Source: an uncultured Kiloniellaceae bacterium
GTDB taxonomy: Bacteria > Pseudomonadota > Alphaproteobacteria > Kiloniellales > Kiloniellaceae
Length of the DNA: 64,000 nt
Direction of reading: 5' to 3'
Assembly (NCBI GenBank): GCA_947493695.1
Contig: CANLSF010000001.1
Span: forward strand, 1,364,001-1,428,000
The notes under the pieces were generated by a model. It was not told the DNA's origin, made no database searches, and saw only the letters and a list, made by a program, of their open reading frames with translations. Position 1 is the stretch's first letter, and each line of letters opens with the position of its first letter. The translations under genes and the position numbers were made by a program. This document shows positions 44,906 to 54,001 of this stretch, piece after piece.

Positions 44906-45010
44906 GGTTTCCTTCCCTGCGCCGGCATTACCCGGATCAGGTTCGAAGGGTCACTGGACGGTCGAAAAACCCCGCTCAGTATCTCAGCCCGTAAAGGCCC
45001 CCCTAGGAAC
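44906..45010 (-). promoter_or_regulatory. TPP (thi-box) riboswitch ahead of thiY-tenA
   Basis: On the minus strand: GGGCTGAGAT in the pyrimidine-sensing arm, then ACCCTTCGAACCTGATCCGG and GTAATGCCGGCGCAGGGA, the invariant thi-box core. P1 is formed by GTTCCT with AGGAAAC. About 138 nt separate it from the thiY start. A hairpin GTCTCGC-AG-GCGAGAC (44794-44809) just upstream of the thiY RBS may belong to the expression platform. Confidence 0.96.
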
Positions 45011-45106
45011 GCCTGCGATCATCAGCCGCGGAAGGCCCTGCGTCAAGCTTACGCTTTTTATCCGAGTTCGGTGCCGGCCTCGTTAGTTTGATCCAGCTTC
45101 GGTGCC

Positions 45107-45172
45107 GGCCCGCTCCCCCTCCCGGCCACCCACATGATAATTCCGATGGGTGGCCGGGAGGGGGAGCGGGCT
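45107..45172. repeat. Long palindrome, copy 3, upstream of the riboswitch
   Basis: Arms 45107-45132 and 45147-45172 (26 bp, one mismatch) around the same loop CATGATAATTCCGA as in the two thiY-tenA spacers. Confidence 0.88.
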
Positions 45173-45355
45173 GGTGCCGGTTTCGGCGCTAGTCGAAACT
45201 TAGTCAAACTATACGGAGCGGGCTGGTGCCGGTTTCGGCGTAAGCTGAAACTTAATCAAACTATATGGAGAGGGCCGGTGCCGGTTTCGGCGTAAGCCGA
45301 AACTAAATCAAACTATACGGAGTGGGCTTGTGCCGGTTCGACGTCAGTCGATCAC
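45163..45355. repeat. 52-bp tandem repeats (three units plus a degenerate fourth)
   Basis: Units at 45163-45214, 45215-45266, 45267-45318 (exactly 52 bp each) and a decayed one from 45319. Each starts GGAG(C/A)GGGC, contains GGTGCCGGTTTCGGCG with a small hairpin TTTCGGCG..CGAAA, and ends in AATCAAACTATA or a close variant. Related single modules lie in both thiY-tenA spacers. No unique spacers between units, so it is not a CRISPR. Confidence 0.88.
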
Positions 45356-45663
45356 ATGCTCGAGGGCGTGGGAGAGAGATTGGCAATTTTCAAGAGGCAT
45401 TTTTTCGCGAATTGTTGCAGATTCTTTGCTGCGATTGCTTTCACGGGGGCACCGGCCTGTGTTAGACAGGCGCGCTATGTGAGATTCCTGTGTCGAAGTC
45501 TTTGACTCTGCCCGGATAAACCCAGTGCGGGGGCTGCGCGGCAAAGCGCAATGCTTTGAGGGCGCGGAGGCGGAACAGGAATATGTTGGGTTCAATGGGT
45601 TGAGGGGCCGGGGCCGTGCTTTTAAAACACGGCAGCACGCGCGGGGTCTTCAGGAATTAGGTC
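45356..45663. other. 308-nt leader region before accA
   Basis: No gene recognised. Should contain the accA promoter and leader; no confident -10/-35 pair was identified. A short CCGTG.CTTTTAAAA.CACGG pairing lies just before accA. Confidence 0.35.
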
Positions 45664-46620
45664 ATGCATAACTTTTTGGATTTTGAAAAGCCGATAGCCG
45701 AACTCGAAGGTAAGATCGAGGAGCTGCGGCACATCTCGGACAGCGGCGACATGAACATCGCCGATGAAGTTTCCAAGCTTCAGGAAAAATCCGACCGTCT
45801 GCTGCGGCAGAGCTATGCCCGCCTGACGCCCTGGCAGAAAAGCCAGGTTGCGCGTCATCCCGACCGCCCGCATTTCCGCGACTACGCCGAACATCTGATT
45901 GAAGACTTTACCCCGCTGGCCGGTGATCGCGCCTTTGCCGAGGACTGCGCCATTGTCGGCGGTATCGGTCGTTTCCGGGGCCATTCGGTCATGCTGATCG
46001 GTCAGGAAAAGGGCTCCGACACCAATGCCCGGGTCAAGCACAACTTTGGCATGGCCCGGCCCGAGGGCTACCGCAAGGCCCAGCGCCTGATGGAGATGGC
46101 GGACCGTTTCGGCCTGCCGCTGGTCACTCTGGTCGACACCGCGGGTGCCTATCCGGGGATCGGCGCTGAGGAACGCGGACAGTCCCAGGCCATCGCGCGC
46201 AGTATCGAGGTCTGCCTGGGCCTGAAGGTGCCGGTGATCTCCGTGATCATCGGCGAGGGTGGTTCCGGCGGCGCCATTGCGCTGGCCTCGGCCAACACGG
46301 TCATCATGCTCGAACACTCGATCTATTCGGTGATCTCGCCCGAAGGCTGCGCCTCGATCCTCTGGCGCAGCGGCGATCAGGCCAAAGAGGCCGCCGAAGC
46401 CCTGAAGCTCACGGCTCAGGATCTCAAGGCCCTTGGTGTCATTGACGAGATTGTGCCTGAACCGCTCGGCGGGGCGCACCGGGGCGCTGAAGCCACCATG
46501 ACCGCCGTCGGCAATACGATTGAGCGTGCGATTGACGACCTGCGCCGCTCGGACGGGCCGGTCCTGAAGCAGCAGCGCCGCGATAAGTTCCTCGGCATGG
46601 GACAAAAAGGTCTGTCCTGA
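45664..46620 (+). CDS. accA: Acetyl-CoA carboxylase carboxyltransferase subunit alpha
   Basis: 318 residues, usual AccA length. Family start [20 protein letters not shown], then [40 protein letters not shown] and [13 protein letters not shown] (oxyanion-forming Gly-rich loop). With AccD it transfers carboxyl from biotin to acetyl-CoA, the first committed step of fatty acid synthesis. In many alphaproteobacteria accA follows xerD directly; here about 21 kb lies between them. Confidence 0.98.
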   Translation: MHNFLDFEKPIAELEGKIEELRHISDSGDMNIADEVSKLQEKSDRLLRQSYARLTPWQKSQVARHPDRPHFRDYAEHLIEDFTPLAGDRAFAEDCAIVGGIGRFRGHSVMLIGQEKGSDTNARVKHNFGMARPEGYRKAQRLMEMADRFGLPLVTLVDTAGAYPGIGAEERGQSQAIARSIEVCLGLKVPVISVIIGEGGSGGAIALASANTVIMLEHSIYSVISPEGCASILWRSGDQAKEAAEALKLTAQDLKALGVIDEIVPEPLGGAHRGAEATMTAVGNTIERAIDDLRRSDGPVLKQQRRDKFLGMGQKGLS

Positions 46621-46735
46621 GCCCCGCGGTGATCTGAACCCGGTTTCTCTTCTCGTAGACCTGATGAGGCCCTGCCGTCTTCGGCGCAGGGACAGGCCAT
46701 GTGCAGGCCCGGCTCACGGCATTTCTGCGTCACTA

Positions 46736-47830
46736 TCAGCCGGTGCGGCGTAAGCGCTGCTGACTGGCCATTGATGTGGGAGAGTTCGGGAAGATAGTCG
46801 CCAGCCCGGTCTCCGGCAGCGCGCCGATGTCGCAGCCCTCGAAATTCGCGCCGGTGATCACGGCGGTGCTGAGATCGGCACCGCGCAGGTCACTGCCGCT
46901 GAGATCCGCATTGCGCAGATTGGCATGCTCGAAGCTGCAGGCTGCCAGCACCATGTCGGAAAAGCGCACATCACTTAGGTTGGCATAGTCGAAGGAAACG
47001 GTTGCCAGATTATGACCTCTCAGGTCGTGGCCCGCGAGGTTCTGCTCGTCGAAGGAGGCCCGTTCGCCCTCTTTGCCGCCCGATCCCACCCAGATCTCGT
47101 GCCAGCGGATAATGGCTTCCAGATCCTGCCGGCTGGTGGGCACCATCGGCGCGGCTGCGGCCAGGACCAGGGCGCTGTCGCCCAGGGTGACGTTTTCGAA
47201 CGAGGCCGAGCGGAAATCCGCGTCCTGCACCAGGGCCTGCGAGACATCCAGATTGCGGATCTGCGCGCCGTGAAACCGGGAACCGGTCAGGTCTGCGCCT
47301 TTCAGGTTCACACCATCGATCCGGGCGCTGGAGAAGTTTACGTTGCGCAAGGAGGCATCTTCGAAGTCCGCGTCGATCAGATCGGCCTCACGGAATGAGG
47401 TCTCGATCTCCCGATAAACCGCGGTGCCGTCGCGCTCCTGCCCGTGGATAAGCGTGCCCTTGCGGATGTCCGCACGGCTGAGGCGGGTGCCGTGCAGGGT
47501 GGCGTTGTCGAAAATGGCTGCCTGCAGATTGGCGATCTCGAAATTGGTCTTGGTCAGATCGGTGCTTTCAAAGCTGGATCCGAACAGCACGGTCCGGCTG
47601 AAATCGGCATTGCGCAGGCTGGCGCTGGAAAAGTCGCAGGCAATGAAGTGTGCACCTGCGAAGCAGGCCGAGGAGAGATCCAGATGCGCGAGATCACACT
47701 TTTTCAGGATCACCCGGCGGGCGGCCTTGCGGCCCCGGGCAAAGCCGCGCTGCACCACCATCAGCTTTTCCAGGGCTTCCGTGGTGATCCGGCGGTCGAC
47801 GATGACGATGTTGTTGCTCTCTGTGAGCAT
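46736..47830 (-). CDS. Pentapeptide-repeat protein
   Basis: 364 residues. Two runs of A(D/N)LxX/F-type pentapeptides: about 45-115 (CDLAHLDLSSACFAGAHFIA...) and 140-220, then a break (about 225-265) and a third run (about 275-340, NLRNADLSGSDLRGADLSTA). Right-handed quadrilateral beta-helix expected. No signal peptide. Some relatives mimic DNA and bind gyrase, but most have no known role. It stands alone after accA, convergent with it. Confidence 0.88.
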   Translation of the reverse strand: MLTESNNIVIVDRRITTEALEKLMVVQRGFARGRKAARRVILKKCDLAHLDLSSACFAGAHFIACDFSSASLRNADFSRTVLFGSSFESTDLTKTNFEIANLQAAIFDNATLHGTRLSRADIRKGTLIHGQERDGTAVYREIETSFREADLIDADFEDASLRNVNFSSARIDGVNLKGADLTGSRFHGAQIRNLDVSQALVQDADFRSASFENVTLGDSALVLAAAAPMVPTSRQDLEAIIRWHEIWVGSGGKEGERASFDEQNLAGHDLRGHNLATVSFDYANLSDVRFSDMVLAACSFEHANLRNADLSGSDLRGADLSTAVITGANFEGCDIGALPETGLATIFPNSPTSMASQQRLRRTG

Positions 47831-48313
47831 GCCGTCTCCACGGAGGTTACTGAACTGTCCTTATCAGGGCGTTCCGTCGGCCCTTGGCGTGGGCCGGCGG
47901 CGAGAAAGGCGCAGATGCGTGCTGAGGCCAACCAATCGGTGGCTCCAACCTGGAAGTATCGACCCTAAGTGTTTGTAAAACGTTGAGTATGATTACAATT
48001 GTACAGGTTTTGACGATTGCGGCAGCGCTTGCGGGGCAGGCGGGCCGCTTCAGGACAGCCGTGGCGGGCCATTTCCGCGTTGAGCAGCCTCTTTCCGCAG
48101 CGGACACTGGTCTGATTCGGACAAAATTGCCCGGATTTTAGACAAAACACCTGCGCCCCCTTCAGTTCCCCGGCCAACTATGACGTTATCGCCACCAGAT
48201 ATTTCAGACAGGCGGGAGCCGCGGTATACTTCTTTGGTTGCCGGTAGGCCTCAATCGATATGGACTATGCCTGCTGGACCGGGGCAACTAAGAGTGGAGG
48301 CGAGACAAGAAGA
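47831..48313. other. 483-nt gap upstream of the second PEP-CTERM gene
   Basis: No gene recognised. The 10-bp palindrome TACAATTGTA lies at 47994-48003. No sigma-54 motif like the one before 26572 was found. Confidence 0.35.
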
Positions 48314-48967
48314 ATGAAAAAAATGAGATCACTTGCAGCGGGGCTGGCACTGGCCCTTGGAATGACCGGCTTGAGCCTGGGCAGCGCACAGGCTGCGCCC
48401 GTAATCTACACTGACTTTTTGAACTTGGTTACCACCGCAGGACCGGCAGCGATTACGTCCGAGAATTTTGACAGTGACATTGCAGACGGCACTTCAATCA
48501 CTTTCGACAACGGCGTGGTTTCGACCTTGGCCGGTGGCCGGCCGAGCTTCGGTCGAAACACTGTTTCAGGTCTCTTCCTGGCAGAACTGAGCAGCGATGC
48601 CAATGGGGGCGCATTGAACCTGATTTGGACTTTGCCTGAGCCCGTGATCGGGATTGGCCTGGGGTTTACTTTTTTAGGCCCGCTTCAATTGACCATCCCC
48701 GAATTGGACCTTGTCGTTGATATCATTGATACCCTGGGAGATAACGTCGGGTTCTTGGGAGTGATCGACAGCACCATGGCCTTTTCCCAGATCCAGTTCA
48801 GCGTCCTACCCGACAATATCCAGGGCTTCATGGCCGTGAATAGCTTGCTTTTAGTGGAGCCACCGTCTGTGACGGCGGTTCCGGAACCGGCTACGCTGGT
48901 GCTCTTCGGTCTCGGCCTGGCGGGTTTCGCCCTCGCGCGGCGGCGTAAAGGATCTGCAGGACCCTGA
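48314..48967 (+). CDS. PEP-CTERM sorting-signal protein
   Basis: 217 residues from MKKMRSLAAGLALALGMTGL (signal peptide about 1-29, ending AQA); GGAGG 12-13 nt upstream. Mature part: beta-rich, ENFDSDIADGTSITF, and FNSLLL-like strands resembling extracellular jelly-roll domains. The C-terminal sorting signal is VPEPATLVLFGLGL then AGFALARRRKG. Substrate for an exosortase encoded elsewhere. Same sorting class as 26572. Confidence 0.9.
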   Translation: MKKMRSLAAGLALALGMTGLSLGSAQAAPVIYTDFLNLVTTAGPAAITSENFDSDIADGTSITFDNGVVSTLAGGRPSFGRNTVSGLFLAELSSDANGGALNLIWTLPEPVIGIGLGFTFLGPLQLTIPELDLVVDIIDTLGDNVGFLGVIDSTMAFSQIQFSVLPDNIQGFMAVNSLLLVEPPSVTAVPEPATLVLFGLGLAGFALARRRKGSAGP

Positions 48968-49008
48968 TTGTCAGCCGGGCAGGGCAGCAGGCGGGGGAAG
49001 CCCGTCTA

Positions 49009-49506
49009 TCACCTTAAGCGGCGCGAGGAACTCACGTTGAGGCCGGCGATCAGATCCAGGCTGGTGCCGTCCTTTGTAAAGGGCAGGCACAGCCCCTCGA
49101 CGTCGAGAAAGGGTTTGTCCCGCGCCGCGCTCATGGGCCAGTAGGCATAGGCGGGCGCCTGACTGTCCCGGCAGGCGTCAAAGATCAGCCGGTTGCGGTC
49201 GCGCACCGCCGGATCGAGTTCCGAGATCTTCCGGCCGGTCAGCTCGCCGTATACATCCACCAGCTTGCTGCCGAAAAACCGGATGTGATAGTCGTCGTCG
49301 AGCACATCGTACAGGGCCAGAGACGACCAGAAGCGAATGGCGTTTTCGGGCAGGAAGTCACTGCGCAGCGGATAGGGCCGGTCGCCTTTGAGCTCTTCCC
49401 AATGGGTCAGGGCTTCGCCAAGCAGCGGCGAGATAAACTGCGCCTCATCGGATGAAACGGGTCCAAAAACTCTCTCATCCAGGGCGTATTGTGGCAGGCT
49501 CAGCAT
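49009..49506 (-). CDS. PAS-domain (PAS_5-type) protein
   Basis: 165 residues from MLSLPQYALDERVFG (a GTG two codons earlier is possible). Whole-length alphaproteobacterial PAS_5-like domain: EALTHWEELKGDRPYPLRSD, IRFWSSLALYDVLDDDYHIRFFGSKL, ELTGRKISELDP, and a final sheet FTKDGTSLDLIAGLNVSS. It may bind a small ligand or cofactor; no output domain is attached. Confidence 0.85.
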   Translation of the reverse strand: MLSLPQYALDERVFGPVSSDEAQFISPLLGEALTHWEELKGDRPYPLRSDFLPENAIRFWSSLALYDVLDDDYHIRFFGSKLVDVYGELTGRKISELDPAVRDRNRLIFDACRDSQAPAYAYWPMSAARDKPFLDVEGLCLPFTKDGTSLDLIAGLNVSSSRRLR

Positions 49507-49681
49507 AGGCACCCGTATCGTCAGCGGCCGGGGACCAGCGATATTTGCTCGCCCGGCGTAAAGTCAACTTCATAGATACACCTACTATTGCAAAGAAAGC
49601 TCTAACGGGGCCGCAGTTCTTGAGCTTTCCTGCCGGGTCGTGAGCAGAAAGCCGCGTTAAATCATAGCTATAGGCTGAGAC

Positions 49682-50092
49682 TTAAAGATCGCGCGAACCT
49701 ACCGGCGGCCCTGCCGGACAGTCGATAAAGTAGCCCCAGCCGCCGTTTCCAAGCTTTTTGGCGACTTCCGTCGAGCGGCCCTCCGCGAGCAGGTTTCCGT
49801 CTGCGTCCAGAAACTGCCAATTCGCCTGCAACAAGGCCGTATCGCCGTTGATCACTTCACTTGTCACGGTCGAGATCAGGGTGGGGCGCAGGGCGACGAA
49901 GTCAGCGAAAACCGCGCGTGCGCCTGTGTGACCGCACTTTGGCGGCTCGCTCGGTGGAAAGAAGATCTGACACTCGGGGTGGAAGAAAGCGACAATGCCC
50001 TCAAGGTCACCGGCTTTCAGGCAGGCGGCGACACAGGTGGCGATATCGCGGGGATGTTCGGCAATTCTGGGTGGCATGACGGGGTCTTTCAA
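49682..50092 (-). CDS. NTF2-like/SnoaL-fold protein A
   Basis: 136 residues; TTG start, or ATG at 50077. Sequence DIATCVAACLKAGDLEGIVA, FFHPECQIFFPPSEP and FVALRPTLISTVTS fits the NTF2-like cone fold. Second gene of a pair with 50102-50482 (9-nt gap). Family members are isomerases, hydrolases or carrier-like proteins; the function here is unknown. Confidence 0.78.
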   Translation of the reverse strand: MKDPVMPPRIAEHPRDIATCVAACLKAGDLEGIVAFFHPECQIFFPPSEPPKCGHTGARAVFADFVALRPTLISTVTSEVINGDTALLQANWQFLDADGNLLAEGRSTEVAKKLGNGGWGYFIDCPAGPPVGSRDL

Positions 50093-50101
50093 TAGGAAAA
50101 A

Positions 50102-50482
50102 TCAGGCGTTGTTGTCCATATCCAGGATCATTTTCCAGGACCCGTCCGGATGACGACGGTAATTGAGGCCGAGCCGCCCTGAGCCGCCACTGGTTTCGCC
50201 GCTTTCTTTATTGGTCATCTCCACCTCGAAATGCCCTATTAGCACGGCGAAATTGCCGTAAACCGCCAGATGTTCGATCTCAAAGCCCGATTTGAAGGTC
50301 GCGGCGGCGATTCGCGGCGCATATTTCTTGCGAATGGCGTCGATACCGATGGTGGTGGGCGTGCTCTCGTTGGCGACCACGACCTCCGGGTCGCAGGTGT
50401 CGAGCATGCCCTGCAGGTCTCCGTTGTCGAGGCTGGTCAACCACTGGTCTAACACGGCTTTGATGGCGTCTTTGTCGTTCAT
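50102..50482 (-). CDS. NTF2-like/SnoaL-fold protein B
   Basis: 126 residues: AVLDQWLTSLDNGDLQGMLD, DPEVVVANESTP and LNYRRHPDGSWKMILDMDNN give the NTF2-like pattern of the 'SgcJ/EcaC or ketosteroid isomerase-related' type. First gene of the pair, divergent from the LysR-family gene across a region with a 27-bp palindrome, so it is a likely LysR target. Confidence 0.85.
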   Translation of the reverse strand: MNDKDAIKAVLDQWLTSLDNGDLQGMLDTCDPEVVVANESTPTTIGIDAIRKKYAPRIAAATFKSGFEIEHLAVYGNFAVLIGHFEVEMTNKESGETSGGSGRLGLNYRRHPDGSWKMILDMDNNA

Positions 50483-50553
50483 GATGTTGGCCTTTTGAGT
50501 GAGGACGATGTCGATTTGCAGATTTGGCTTCCCTTTCTATCTACGCTTTCCTA

Positions 50554-50580
50554 TCGTTATAAAAACCCGTTTTATATCGA
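50554..50580. promoter_or_regulatory. Palindromic LysR-type operator candidate
   Basis: TATAAAA-ACCCG-TTTTATA with outer TCG/CGA pairing (one mismatch each side) at 50554-50580, in the 122-nt divergent region between the LysR gene and the NTF2-like pair, 25 nt before the LysR start. LysR regulators commonly bind such T-N11-A palindromes at their own divergent promoters. Confidence 0.55.
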
Positions 50581-50604
50581 ATGCATTGATCGGATTTCAG
50601 AACA

Positions 50605-51504
50605 ATGAAGCGGAGCCAGCTCAACGATATGAGCATCTTTGTCGAGGTTGCGCGCAGTCACGGCTTCCGTGCGGCGGCGGAGCGCCTGCAGATCGGACCG
50701 GGCTCGGTCAGTGAGGCCGTCAAACGCTTCGAGGATCATCTGGGTGTGCGGCTCTTCGAGCGGACCTCGCGGCAGGTGGCCTTGACTCCGGCGGGCGAAA
50801 AGCTCTTCGCGCTCAGTCTTCCTGCCATGACTGAGCTGGAGAAGGCGGTCTTCGAAGTTCATGTCAGCGACGCGGCACCCTCCGGCACCCTGCGGCTCAG
50901 TGCACCGCGCAGTTGCGGGGCGTTTTTCCTGGACCGGATGATCATGCGTTTCGCCAAAGCCTATCCCCAGGTCGACGTCACGCTGATTTACGACGATCAA
51001 AAGGTCGATCTGGTCGGCGGCGGTATCGATGCCGCGATCCGCTCCAGCGCGCTCTTGGAGCAGGACACGCATGCCGTTCCCATCGGACCGATGCTGGGGA
51101 TGTCGGTCATTGCCGCACCGGATTATCTGGAGCGCGCGGGCCGTCCGGAAACGCCCCCCGATATCGCTGGTCACGATGGCATCTGCTATGCTTTCGGCGA
51201 TGCAGGCCGTCTGGCGCCCTGGAGCTTCAACGGACCTGAGGGCGTCTACAGCGTGATGCCGAAGGCCCGCTTCGTGGTGAACGACGTCACCGCGATTCTG
51301 AGTTTTTCCGAAGCGGGGCTCGGTCTGGGTTACATCTACAGCAAGGCTGCGGAACCCTTGATCGAGGCAGGCCGCGTGGTGCCGATACTTGAAGGCCAGC
51401 CCACGGCCCTGCATCGCTACACTATCAACTACCTCAGCAAACGCCACATGCCCGCACGGCTACGGGCCTTCATCGATCTGGCGAAGTCGGACGACGTGGA
51501 CTAG
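50605..51504 (+). CDS. LysR-family transcriptional regulator
   Basis: 299 residues. The N-terminal winged HTH has FVEVARSHGFRAAAERLQIG, VSEAVKRFEDHLGVRLFERT and VALTPAGEKL; a periplasmic-binding-like effector domain spans about 90-290. The subgroup is that of CrgA/AaeR-like regulators. Divergent from two NTF2-like genes with a palindrome between, so it likely controls them and itself. Confidence 0.94.
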   Translation: MKRSQLNDMSIFVEVARSHGFRAAAERLQIGPGSVSEAVKRFEDHLGVRLFERTSRQVALTPAGEKLFALSLPAMTELEKAVFEVHVSDAAPSGTLRLSAPRSCGAFFLDRMIMRFAKAYPQVDVTLIYDDQKVDLVGGGIDAAIRSSALLEQDTHAVPIGPMLGMSVIAAPDYLERAGRPETPPDIAGHDGICYAFGDAGRLAPWSFNGPEGVYSVMPKARFVVNDVTAILSFSEAGLGLGYIYSKAAEPLIEAGRVVPILEGQPTALHRYTINYLSKRHMPARLRAFIDLAKSDDVD

Positions 51505-51704
51505 AGCAAAGCCTCTGCATTCCAGCAGCATCACACTCGAACGCGTCAAATTTACTTCTTTTGAGACGTCACTTTTCTAATATGCAATCACTACCACAGG
51601 TCGATCTACCCTGACTTTAATTAACGATCTGTTATTTCTACTCAAGTACTGTATAACTTTCATTTCTATGTACAACTTCACTCAATCGGCGTGGATCAAT
51701 ACAA

Positions 51705-52109
51705 ATGCAAAATTGGCGTATTTTCGCGCTGGGGCTTGTTGGCCTCAGCTTGGCTGGCTGTTCTTCAATCGTGCAGGGCACGGATCAGGACATCACCATT
51801 AACACGAACCCACCGGGCGCAAACTGCAAGCTAGAGCGCGAAGGCGCGGAAATTGCCTCGGTTACAAACACACCTAGCACCGTGACCGTCAGTAAGCTTA
51901 AGCATGACATCACAATTTTCTGTGAAAAAGAGGGTTATCAGACCGCGACCTACATCAATAACAGCGGTTGGGAAAGTGGTTCTGGTGCCGCAGGAATTGC
52001 TCTTGATGTCGTTCTGACTCTTGGGGTGAGCAGCGCGATCGACTCCGCAACGGGCGCCGACAATAAATACGAAAGTCCCGTGAACATTACGCTCGTGCCC
52101 GTCGAATAA
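51705..52109 (+). CDS. Lipoprotein, PEGA-like
   Basis: 134 residues with a lipobox: LVGLSLAGC, Cys at 19. The mature part SSIVQGTDQDITINTNPPGA then NTPSTVTVSKLKHDITIFCE resembles PEGA-type surface-sheet domains, followed by a Gly/Ala hydrophobic stretch (SGAAGIALDVVLTLGV) that could be a membrane segment. Widespread in proteobacteria without known function. A terminator follows. Confidence 0.85.
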   Translation: MQNWRIFALGLVGLSLAGCSSIVQGTDQDITINTNPPGANCKLEREGAEIASVTNTPSTVTVSKLKHDITIFCEKEGYQTATYINNSGWESGSGAAGIALDVVLTLGVSSAIDSATGADNKYESPVNITLVPVE

Positions 52110-52166
52110 GTAAGACTCAGACGTCGACAGTTTTATTGCTGACGATCTCTATCTTGCGAGCGCGTT

Positions 52167-52211
52167 TTTAAAAAAGCCTCCTGTATCTTATCTGATGCAG
52201 GGGGTTTTTTT
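52167..52211 (+). terminator. Terminator after the lipoprotein gene
   Basis: A-rich arm AAAAAGCCTCCTG and a matching CAGGGGGTTTTTTT arm around an inner TGTATC/GATGCA pairing. The T-run supports rho-independent termination. Confidence 0.75.
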
Positions 52212-52410
52212 GTAGCGCGATATCTTCTTCTGGAGATCGCGGAGGGCTGAACTCCAGAGGCGCGATTGTTGTTTTCGCGGCCCGAACTCTCCATCTGAGC
52301 TACAGATAAGCCTGTCTGACTCATCTCTCCTTTCAGATTTTTATTTACCGGCTTATCCCAATCCAGCCGAACCTACAGGCCACAAAATTTGACCTTCAAA
52401 TAATATTCGT

Positions 52411-52420
52411 ATACTAGTAT
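52411..52420. promoter_or_regulatory. ATACTAGTAT palindrome upstream of tctC
   Basis: A perfect 10-bp palindrome 60 nt before the tctC start, of the size and GTATAC-like composition bound by FadR-subfamily GntR regulators. The GntR gene is the last of the same operon. Rest of the 52110-52479 gap: the terminator above, otherwise nothing clear. Confidence 0.4.
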
Positions 52421-52479
52421 TCTTGTAAAAAGAGTGGCGCCAAAGGTTGCCGGAAAATAAATTTGAGGGAGGTCTCATC

Positions 52480-53475
52480 ATGAAAATTAAAACGCTTATT
52501 GGCGGTGCGCTTGCTGCCGCGCTCGTTTCGACACCGGCGCTGGCCGAAGGCTGGCCCGAAAAACCGATCACCTTGATCGTGCCCTGGGGTGCGGGTGGTG
52601 CAACGGATCAGGTTACACGTGTTGTGGCCGGTGCGCTCGAGGCGCCGCTGGGTCAGAAGGTTGTGGTCGTCAATCAGCCGGGCGCGTCGGGTTCGATCGG
52701 CTCGAAGGCGGCGCTGGATGCGCCGAAGGACGGTTACACCTGGACCGCCGGGGCGGCCAAGGATCTGGGCACCTATGCGGTGACCGGCAAGCTCGATACC
52801 TCCATCAAGGACTGGCATCTCTTTCTGAGTTCCGCACTGGTCAATGTGATCAGCGTAAATCCTGATTCCGACATCAAGGACATGGCGGGCTTTCTGGCTG
52901 CTATGAAAGCCGGCAACGGCACCGCAGTCGGCACGTCGGGTGTGAATTCCGCCGGCCATTCCGCCATGGAAGCTCTCGTGAAAGCCTCGGGCGGCGGTTA
53001 CAAACACGTCACCTACGACGGCGGCGCAAAGGCCGTGCTCTCAACTGTTTCGGGCGAGACGCAGGCTACCAGCCAGCTGATCACAGAGCAGATCGAGATG
53101 CTGAAGGCCGGCCGCCTGCGTCCGCTCGCGGTTCTGGCGGATGCGCCGATTGAAGTGCCGGGCCTCGGAACGATCCCTGCGATCACCGATGTCCTGCCGG
53201 ACTTTAAGCCCACACCGATTTATTTCGGCGTCTTCGTGCCCAAGGGCGTGCCGGATGACGTGGTTACCAAGCTCGAAGCCGCCTGGTTGGGAGACATCGC
53301 GAAATCTAAAGCGCTGATGGACTACACCACGAACAAAGGTTCCGTCATGACGGTGCATGCGGGTGACGATGCGCAGGACCGTGTCTGGGCTTCGATCCAG
53401 TCCAACGCCTGGTTGCTGCATGATGGTGGCAAGTCGGTCAAGAGCCCGGAAGACCTCGGTATTCCGCGGCCCTGA
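52480..53475 (+). CDS. Tripartite tricarboxylate transporter substrate-binding protein (TctC/Bug family)
   Basis: 331 residues from MKIKTLIGGALAAAL after GAGGGAGG. Signal peptide about 1-22 (ALAEG). Bug-family features: WPEKPITLIVPWGAGGATDQ, VNQPGASGSIGSKAAL, KDGYTW and GVFVPKGVPDDVV. It captures a carboxylate in the periplasm for the TctAB membrane pair that follows (28 nt to tctB). The substrate class is not fixed by sequence: di- and tricarboxylates, aromatic acids and sulfonates are all known. Confidence 0.93.
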   Translation: MKIKTLIGGALAAALVSTPALAEGWPEKPITLIVPWGAGGATDQVTRVVAGALEAPLGQKVVVVNQPGASGSIGSKAALDAPKDGYTWTAGAAKDLGTYAVTGKLDTSIKDWHLFLSSALVNVISVNPDSDIKDMAGFLAAMKAGNGTAVGTSGVNSAGHSAMEALVKASGGGYKHVTYDGGAKAVLSTVSGETQATSQLITEQIEMLKAGRLRPLAVLADAPIEVPGLGTIPAITDVLPDFKPTPIYFGVFVPKGVPDDVVTKLEAAWLGDIAKSKALMDYTTNKGSVMTVHAGDDAQDRVWASIQSNAWLLHDGGKSVKSPEDLGIPRP

Positions 53476-53503
53476 CGTCTGATCTGGAGGAAGACGTCCG
53501 GCG

Positions 53504-53992
53504 ATGACTGATCAGCGGATCGATAAACTCTCCGGCGTCTTCTTTTTCCTGCTGGGGATTGCCGTTCTTGGCGCGTCCCTGGCGATGCCGGACTTTCAAG
53601 AGCAGGGGGCTTCAATCTATGAGGCCCCCGGTCTCACTCCGGCACTGCTCGGGGTAGCACTTGCTGTCTCCGGGCTTTTGCTGGCCTTGCGCCGTGCTAA
53701 GGAGAAAAGCTTCGACAGCCTGTCGGACCTGCGGGCGCCTGAGAATCGGCGACGGGTTTTGCTGGCGGTCGGTCTCACACTTTTCTATGCCCTGGTTCTT
53801 CTGGGGCGCTTACCTTTCCTTGCGGCGACCGCGCTTTTCGTTTTCAGTTTCGTGCTCAGCTTTGAACATCTCATCGATCAGGACAGTTCGAAACTGCCGA
53901 AACGTTCGGCCATCGCGGCTATTCTGGCGGCGGTGGTCAGCTTCTCCATCGAGTTTCTTTTCCAGGATCTCTTCCTGGTTCAGTTGCCTTAG
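53504..53992 (+). CDS. Tripartite tricarboxylate transporter small membrane subunit TctB
   Basis: 162 residues with four hydrophobic segments (about 10-28, 43-62, 84-118, 135-158), standard TctB topology. 9 nt before tctA. Works with TctA in proton- or sodium-driven uptake. Confidence 0.88.
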   Translation: MTDQRIDKLSGVFFFLLGIAVLGASLAMPDFQEQGASIYEAPGLTPALLGVALAVSGLLLALRRAKEKSFDSLSDLRAPENRRRVLLAVGLTLFYALVLLGRLPFLAATALFVFSFVLSFEHLIDQDSSKLPKRSAIAAILAAVVSFSIEFLFQDLFLVQLP

Positions 53993-54001
53993 GACGGCAC
54001 C

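Noticed and set aside
45163-45355. Possible CRISPR array
   Set aside because: The 52-bp units are directly contiguous with no unique spacers, and no cas gene is present.
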